A DNA stretch of 64,000 nucleotides, taken from the NCBI RefSeq assembly GCF_041435215.1, contig NZ_CP108394.1, forward strand, positions 744,001 through 808,000. Reading direction: 5' to 3'. The translations under genes were made by a program, and so were the position numbers. The notes beneath the pieces are model-generated. The model ran no database searches. It worked only from the letters and a program-made list of their open reading frames with translations, and was not told where the DNA came from. Origin of the DNA: Streptomyces sp. NBC_01314. Lineage in GTDB: Bacteria > Actinomycetota > Actinomycetes > Streptomycetales > Streptomycetaceae. Shown here one piece after another: positions 61,001 through 64,000 of the stretch (position 1 is its first letter; the number at the start of each line of letters is the position of its first letter).

Positions 61001-61903
61001 GTCTTCACCTCCTACAACACCGTCATCAACGCCATCGCCTTCCGCTCCTACGAGGACATGGCCGACATCGCCACCGCGCTGGGCAAGAGCTCGGACGCCG
61101 CCACCTACACGGCCAAGGCCGACGCCATCAAGGACGCGGTCAACGCACGGATGTGGGACTCCACCAAGGGGGCCTACCGTGACGGGCTGAAGAACGACGG
61201 AACGGTGATCGACCACTACGCCGTCCAGGCCAGCGCCTTCGCCACCGCGCTCGGCATAGCCGACTCCTCGAAGGCCGCGCAGGTGGCCACCTACCTGGGC
61301 AGCCGCGGCATGGCGTGCAGCGTGTACTGCGCCCCGTTCGTCATCCAGTCCCTGTACAAGGGCAACCGGCCCGACCTCGCCCACACCATGCTGACGTCGA
61401 CCGGCACCCGCAGCTGGATGAACATGATCAACGACGGGGCGGGTGCCACCATGGAGGCCTGGGACCTGTCGCTGAAGTCCAACACCACCTACTCCCACCC
61501 GTGGGCGGCGTCTCCCTCCTTCACCATCCCCCAGAGCATGTTCGGTATCCAGCCCAGCACCCCGGGCTACCGGACCTTCCAGGTCAAGCCGCAGCCGACC
61601 TCGGTCACGTGGGCCAACGTCACTGTTCCCACCGCACAGGGCACCATCGGCGCCGCTTACGACACCACCAGCGGCGGACGCGTCGACATCGGCGCGAACG
61701 TCCCGGCCAACACGACCGCCTCGGTGTACCTGCCCGGCGGCACGGCGGGCACGAACAGCGTCTTCATGGACGGCGACAGCGTCGACGCCACGTACGACAA
61801 CGGCTTCATGCGCGTCGACGACGTCAAGCCGGGCTGCCATGTCCTCACCACGAGCTCCGACAGCACTCCGTACAGCAACACCAGACTGACCGACATCTGC
61901 TGA
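58100..61903 (+). CDS. Large secreted GH78-like protein with duplicated lectin-like module
   Basis: 1267 residues from GTG 58100 (AAGGA 7 nt upstream). Signal peptide ALLLVVLTAWFALVGGLTGQ (residues ~26-45, cleavage after IAA). Then Fn3-like (LGWQVGDDRQTAYQVQVATT), two almost identical 173-residue concanavalin/laminin-G-like modules (SFVINAKYASVTFRAQNTSN in both), a GH78 N-terminal part (WAHLYATGASTTPARQYVYK, DYGRTWIGGLSLNLTG), the (alpha/alpha)6 domain and a C-terminal beta domain. The active-site stretch reads DSWERERDIYEADTYLQLMG instead of DERLGWTGD, and the second Glu is in GATMEAWDLS. A rhamnosidase or related exo-glycosidase; substrate may differ from the 1099-residue enzyme. Confidence 0.88.
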   Translation: MQPVAPLFPIARSRRRASRAGTPRALLLVVLTAWFALVGGLTGQLPLAIAAQDAPTRLTVNSLTTPVDVAPDSTPQLGWQVGDDRQTAYQVQVATTSAALTGTPDVWDSGQVTSTANGNVSYDGPALTSSSRYSWRIRTWDSSDTASPWSAAASFGTGPGTTWSGATPVWSGTPTAWTDYTFRGSFVINAKYASVTFRAQNTSNYYLWQFKGNGENTIAPQVQKNGTFTALKTAQTLPLTLTTGSTYDFKIVASGSTFTTSLKAHSDTTWTQVDTTTDTTFNSGGIGFRTGLTEQATFDDITVTDSGDQSLYSNDFNDSDNADFTCGTILSDALFVDKAKNCGTGFPTAWTNYTFQGSFVINAKYASVTFRAQNTSNYYLWQFKGNGENTIAPQVQKNGTFSALKTAQALPLTLTTGSTYDFKIVASGSTFTTSLKAHSDTTWTQVDTTTDTTFSAGGIGFRTGSTEQATYDDLTVTDPNNRTLYSNDFSDATNADFTCGTITSGALAVGTSKNCGTGLLTVPSWTFLRGTTKLATGKSVAWAHLYATGASTTPARQYVYKLWVNGSFVGVGPTRSVGSEARYDGYDVTSLLNAGATNTIGALAYTTSSQRFLAKLVVRYTDGTTKTFGTGSHWKALDGTPILPNVGSIGTSYYTAPKENFDARRYPFGFATPSFDASAWPSAVTKSAFTDLQPTPTAKVRQTFKTPVSVTEYSSGNYFIDYGRTWIGGLSLNLTGTSGQVVDIRYGEVTSGTNTVKYQTSGGNTYQDKWVLKSGSQQLETWGPRVFRYVQVIGAPTGLTETDFKAEAYLYPFDESAGVFDSSDTSLNKVWALSRNTIEATNLNLYVDSWERERDIYEADTYLQLMGHLYTGGDATLGDYSLSFLKSNRTWPTEWPMYVILAMHDSYETTGNTTPLSAAYTALQGKLPDEWFESSTGLIHKTTGSSGASSCNDCDIVDWPTSERDGYVFTSYNTVINAIAFRSYEDMADIATALGKSSDAATYTAKADAIKDAVNARMWDSTKGAYRDGLKNDGTVIDHYAVQASAFATALGIADSSKAAQVATYLGSRGMACSVYCAPFVIQSLYKGNRPDLAHTMLTSTGTRSWMNMINDGAGATMEAWDLSLKSNTTYSHPWAASPSFTIPQSMFGIQPSTPGYRTFQVKPQPTSVTWANVTVPTAQGTIGAAYDTTSGGRVDIGANVPANTTASVYLPGGTAGTNSVFMDGDSVDATYDNGFMRVDDVKPGCHVLTTSSDSTPYSNTRLTDIC
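58621..59658 (+). repeat. 519-bp tandem duplication inside the GH78-like gene
   Basis: 58621-59139 and 59140-59658 align at an offset of exactly 519 bp (173 codons). The core (58649 to about 58938 against 59168 to about 59457) is almost identical at DNA level, including third codon positions; the edges have diverged. This points to a recent duplication or gene conversion. Confidence 0.85.
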
Positions 61904-61919
61904 GCACCGACCTTCCCGG

Positions 61920-61954
61920 ACTGGGGCGCCCCGGATCTTCCGGGGCGCCCCAGT
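61920..61954 (+). terminator. Terminator after the GH78-like gene
   Basis: Perfect hairpin CTGGGGCGCCCCGGA / TCCGGGGCGCCCCAG, extended by one A-T pair, loop TCT, 16 nt after the stop codon. No U-tract. The next 260 nt hold no other gene or clear promoter. Confidence 0.8.
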
Positions 61955-62216
61955 GTCAGGCCTGGGCCGGGAACAGGCCCCACCGCGGCGGTCACCAGAA
62001 CCCGTCTGACGCCTCGTCACATACAGTGTTGCGGCTTTTCGGGATCAGGCGGTCGTGGGGACGAGCTTCCATTGCCGACGGCCCGAATCCGACGCCCAGG
62101 ACAACGGCTTGATGTCACCTACGCGGGGCAGTCCGACAGAGCGCACACTGTTCGCCATATCGAAGGTCGGCGTCAGCAATCTTGTCATGCACATGCCTTG
62201 ATTAGGAGGACGTCCA

Positions 62217-62939
62217 GTGGAGGGATGCAACTTCACCCGGCGGGCGATGTTGGCCGCGGCGGCCGGGGGGATCGCGGTGCTTGGTTCCGGGGCATTCACC
62301 GGCACTGCCCAGGCGTCGGCGGGATCGGCTGAGAAAAGGGCCGCCGACCCGCCGACCGGGACGGTGCGAGTGTTCTGGCTCAAGCCCTCGGATGTGGCCA
62401 ACGACGCGCGGTACCCCAACGGCATCACCGGCGTCATGCGGGAATCACAGCGCTTCTACCGCCAGGAACTCGGCGTGACGTTCAAGCTGAACAACCCGGC
62501 GGTGGAAGTGGTCCAGGGCAATCACGGGCGGGCCTGGTACGAGAACACGCCGAACGGCGGCGAGGAGTACTGGTGGGTGGTCTTCAACATGCAGCAGGAG
62601 CTGATGGCCAGGTTCGGTCTCAGGTCCCCTGACTCGCGCTGGCTGTGCGTCGGCGAGGTCAGCGCCGAGAAGGCGGGCGTCTCCGGCGGCGGTGCGGGGG
62701 GCGGCTGGGTGCTCCTCAGCGGCCACGATGCCGCCGGTGCCGCCGGGACCAACGGCGCGATGAACCGGTGGTACGGCGGCATGGTGCACGAGTTGGGCCA
62801 CGCCTTCGGTCTGCCCGACTCCTCGCGCACCGACGGCACACCGATGTCCGCCTCGTTCTACGACTACCCGAACTGCCACTTCGACCAGCAGCAGAAGAAC
62901 GGGATACGGAACGGCCCCTACGGCAGCTTCCTGTCGTGA
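62217..62939 (+). CDS. Secreted metzincin-like zinc protease
   Basis: 240 residues. Twin-Arg signal FTRRAMLAAAAGGIAVLGSG, cleavage near AQASA (residue ~35). The zinc motif is MVHELGHAFGLPD, i.e. HExxHxxGxxD as in metzincins, near residue 197, followed by a possible Met-turn GTPMSASFYD. GTG 62217 has TAGGAGGA 7 nt upstream. The catalytic part before the motif (RVFWLKPSDVANDARYPNGI, WYENTPNGGEEYWWVVFNMQ) is not from a family I can name. It lies between the GH78-like gene and an IclR regulator; a role in polysaccharide use is not evident. Confidence 0.78.
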   Translation: MEGCNFTRRAMLAAAAGGIAVLGSGAFTGTAQASAGSAEKRAADPPTGTVRVFWLKPSDVANDARYPNGITGVMRESQRFYRQELGVTFKLNNPAVEVVQGNHGRAWYENTPNGGEEYWWVVFNMQQELMARFGLRSPDSRWLCVGEVSAEKAGVSGGGAGGGWVLLSGHDAAGAAGTNGAMNRWYGGMVHELGHAFGLPDSSRTDGTPMSASFYDYPNCHFDQQQKNGIRNGPYGSFLS

Positions 62940-63175
62940 GCCGCCGGGTGCCCGCCCCCGGGAACCGACGACGATCGAGCGGGCCGAGCCTGGGCTCCTG
63001 CGGCACCGGTGCCCTCCTCGAACAGCGACGTCAGGCGCGAGGGCGGCTGCGGCCGTATTGAGGAAACGCGCCTCGGCTCGAGCGGCGTGACCCAGAAAGA
63101 ACAGAAAGCCTTAAAACGGCTCAATTGTTATGACAGATTTCCTCAGGGAGTGGACGACTCTGTATCTTGTGCCAT
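62940..63175. promoter_or_regulatory. Upstream region of the IclR gene
   Basis: 236 nt. An AT-rich patch (AAAACGGCTCAATTGTTATG, 63113-63132) lies about 45-60 nt before the start and may hold the operator or promoter. No firm -10/-35 pair. Confidence 0.35.
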
Positions 63176-63961
63176 GTGAGCGACGGGCGCAGGCAAGGAC
63201 GAGACAATTCGGTCCATTCGGTAGACAGGGCGATCTCGATCCTGCAGGTACTTTCCCAGCGCGGCGTGGCCGGCGTCACAGAAATCGCCAACGAGATCTC
63301 CGTACACAAGTCAACGGTGTCTCGGCTGATCGCGACTCTGGAGGCCAGAGGGCTGGTCGAGCAGGCCTCCACGCGAGGTGGGTACCGCCTGGCCTACGGC
63401 GTCCTGCGCCTGGCCGAGGGAGTGAACAAGCAGCACGATCTGACCGTGATCAGTCGTGTCGTGTGCAACCGCCTCGCGGAGGAACTGAAGGAGACCATCA
63501 TCGTCGCGGTGCACGAGGGCCGCACAGTGGTCTCCATCGACCAGGTGAACGGCTCGGACTCACTCACCATCGTGAACCGGGTCGGACAGAGTCACCCTCT
63601 GCACCCGACTTCTGCCGGCAAGGTCTTTCTCGCGTACATGCCCCGCACCGAACTGCAGACCTACCTCGACGCAGAATTGGAACGCCTCACCCCGCACACG
63701 ATTGTCGATCCGGACGTCCTGGCGAGCGAGCTGGAGACCGTGCGCAAACTCGGTTATGCCCGAGTCGACGAGGAACAGGAGATCGGGCTCGCGGCCGTCG
63801 CGGCGCCGATTCGAGCGCACGACGGTCAGGTCGCCGCCACCCTGGTGGTCTCCGGTCCCGCGTTCCGCATCAACGAGGACACGATTCCCGGCATAGTCGA
63901 ACACCTGCTGTCGGCCGCCGCGGAGATCTCGGAGCGAAACGGGTATCGGAAAGCCGGCTGA
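63176..63961 (+). CDS. IclR-family transcriptional regulator
   Basis: 261 residues. Winged HTH VHSVDRAISILQVLSQRGVA then VTEIANEISVHKSTVSRLIA and TLEARGLVEQ. Effector domain: RVVCNRLAEELKETIIVAVH, GQSHPLHPTSAGKVFLAYMP (the typical P-L-H-x-T-S-x-G-K), GYARVDEEQEIGLAAVAAPI and VVSGPAFRI. GTG 63176 was chosen; a TTG three codons upstream is an alternative. No RBS is seen. It may control genes to the right of the window or the metzincin gene; neither can be shown here. Confidence 0.9.
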   Translation: MSDGRRQGRDNSVHSVDRAISILQVLSQRGVAGVTEIANEISVHKSTVSRLIATLEARGLVEQASTRGGYRLAYGVLRLAEGVNKQHDLTVISRVVCNRLAEELKETIIVAVHEGRTVVSIDQVNGSDSLTIVNRVGQSHPLHPTSAGKVFLAYMPRTELQTYLDAELERLTPHTIVDPDVLASELETVRKLGYARVDEEQEIGLAAVAAPIRAHDGQVAATLVVSGPAFRINEDTIPGIVEHLLSAAAEISERNGYRKAG

Positions 63962-64000
63962 GTCGTACTGTCGACGGCCGAGGACAACACCTGTCGGCAG

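Noticed and set aside
58232-62020. A 1262-codon minus-strand open frame opposite the large GH78-like gene
   Set aside because: It mirrors the GC-rich third positions of the plus-strand gene, has Gly/Val/Arg-rich low-complexity sequence and no family motif. The plus frame has a signal peptide, GH78 motifs, RBS and promoter.

Overview
The window is high-GC DNA with Streptomyces-type codon use. GTG starts, ATGA/GTGA stop-start overlaps, lipobox and Tat/Sec signal peptides, a conservon (cvnABCD), a SpoIIE-type phosphatase with sensor domains, a SapA-like secreted protein, a mycothiol-type maleylpyruvate isomerase and two GH78 enzymes all point to a soil Streptomyces or close relative. No tRNA, rRNA or CRISPR array was seen.

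Layout. (1) 1-12.5 kb, minus strand: a group 1h (high-affinity, oxygen-insensitive) [NiFe] hydrogenase locus. It has small and large subunits, then an unbroken chain of overlapping genes (NifU-like, DUF5947-like, DUF6084-like, an unknown 476-residue protein, maturation protease), then a 34-residue membrane peptide, hypA, hypB and hypF (cut by the left edge). hypX and a small zinc-ribbon/DUF6400-like gene pair lie upstream. hypCDE are not in view. (2) 12.7-20.5 kb: a TOPRIM protein, a frameshifted questin-oxidase-like gene, a SapA-like protein, a modABC molybdate importer, a double-TOBE molbindin and an MFS exporter. (3) 20.6-28.6 kb: scattered housekeeping and accessory genes with clear decay: a DrrA-type ABC ATPase fragment, a multiply frameshifted S66 peptidase, and a membrane sensor that ends where a GGDEF domain might be expected. 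(4) 28.6-38.4 kb: a salicylate-to-gentisate catabolic operon of the CoA-thioester type (AMP ligase, NDP-forming CoA ligase, salicylyl-CoA 5-hydroxylase, gentisate dioxygenase, maleylpyruvate isomerase, fumarylpyruvate hydrolase), a downstream esterase that resembles methyl-salicylate esterases, and a divergent PaaX-like regulator. (5) 38.5-47.4 kb: SpoIIE phosphatase, orphan sugar-binding lipoprotein, a 19-bp palindrome, conservon cvnABCD, a haloacid-dehalogenase-like protein. (6) 47.6-51 kb: a signal-less CHAP plus transglycosylase protein, a stretch of IS and MerR debris, and an orphan gvpU with a near-leaderless promoter. (7) 51.2-64 kb: a rhamnose-polysaccharide locus with a LacI regulator, four matching LacI-type operators, an intact 1099-residue GH78 alpha-L-rhamnosidase, a 1267-residue GH78-like protein with a 519-bp internal duplication, a truncated GH78 pseudogene, a frameshifted secreted-protein remnant, a Tat-type metzincin-like protease and an IclR regulator.

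How it works together: the hydrogenase locus supplies energy from trace H2, with HypX likely making the CO ligand under aerobic conditions. The salicylate operon feeds pyruvate and fumarate to central metabolism. The rhamnosidase locus releases rhamnose outside the cell under LacI-type control. Names rest on motifs read by eye; no database search was run.
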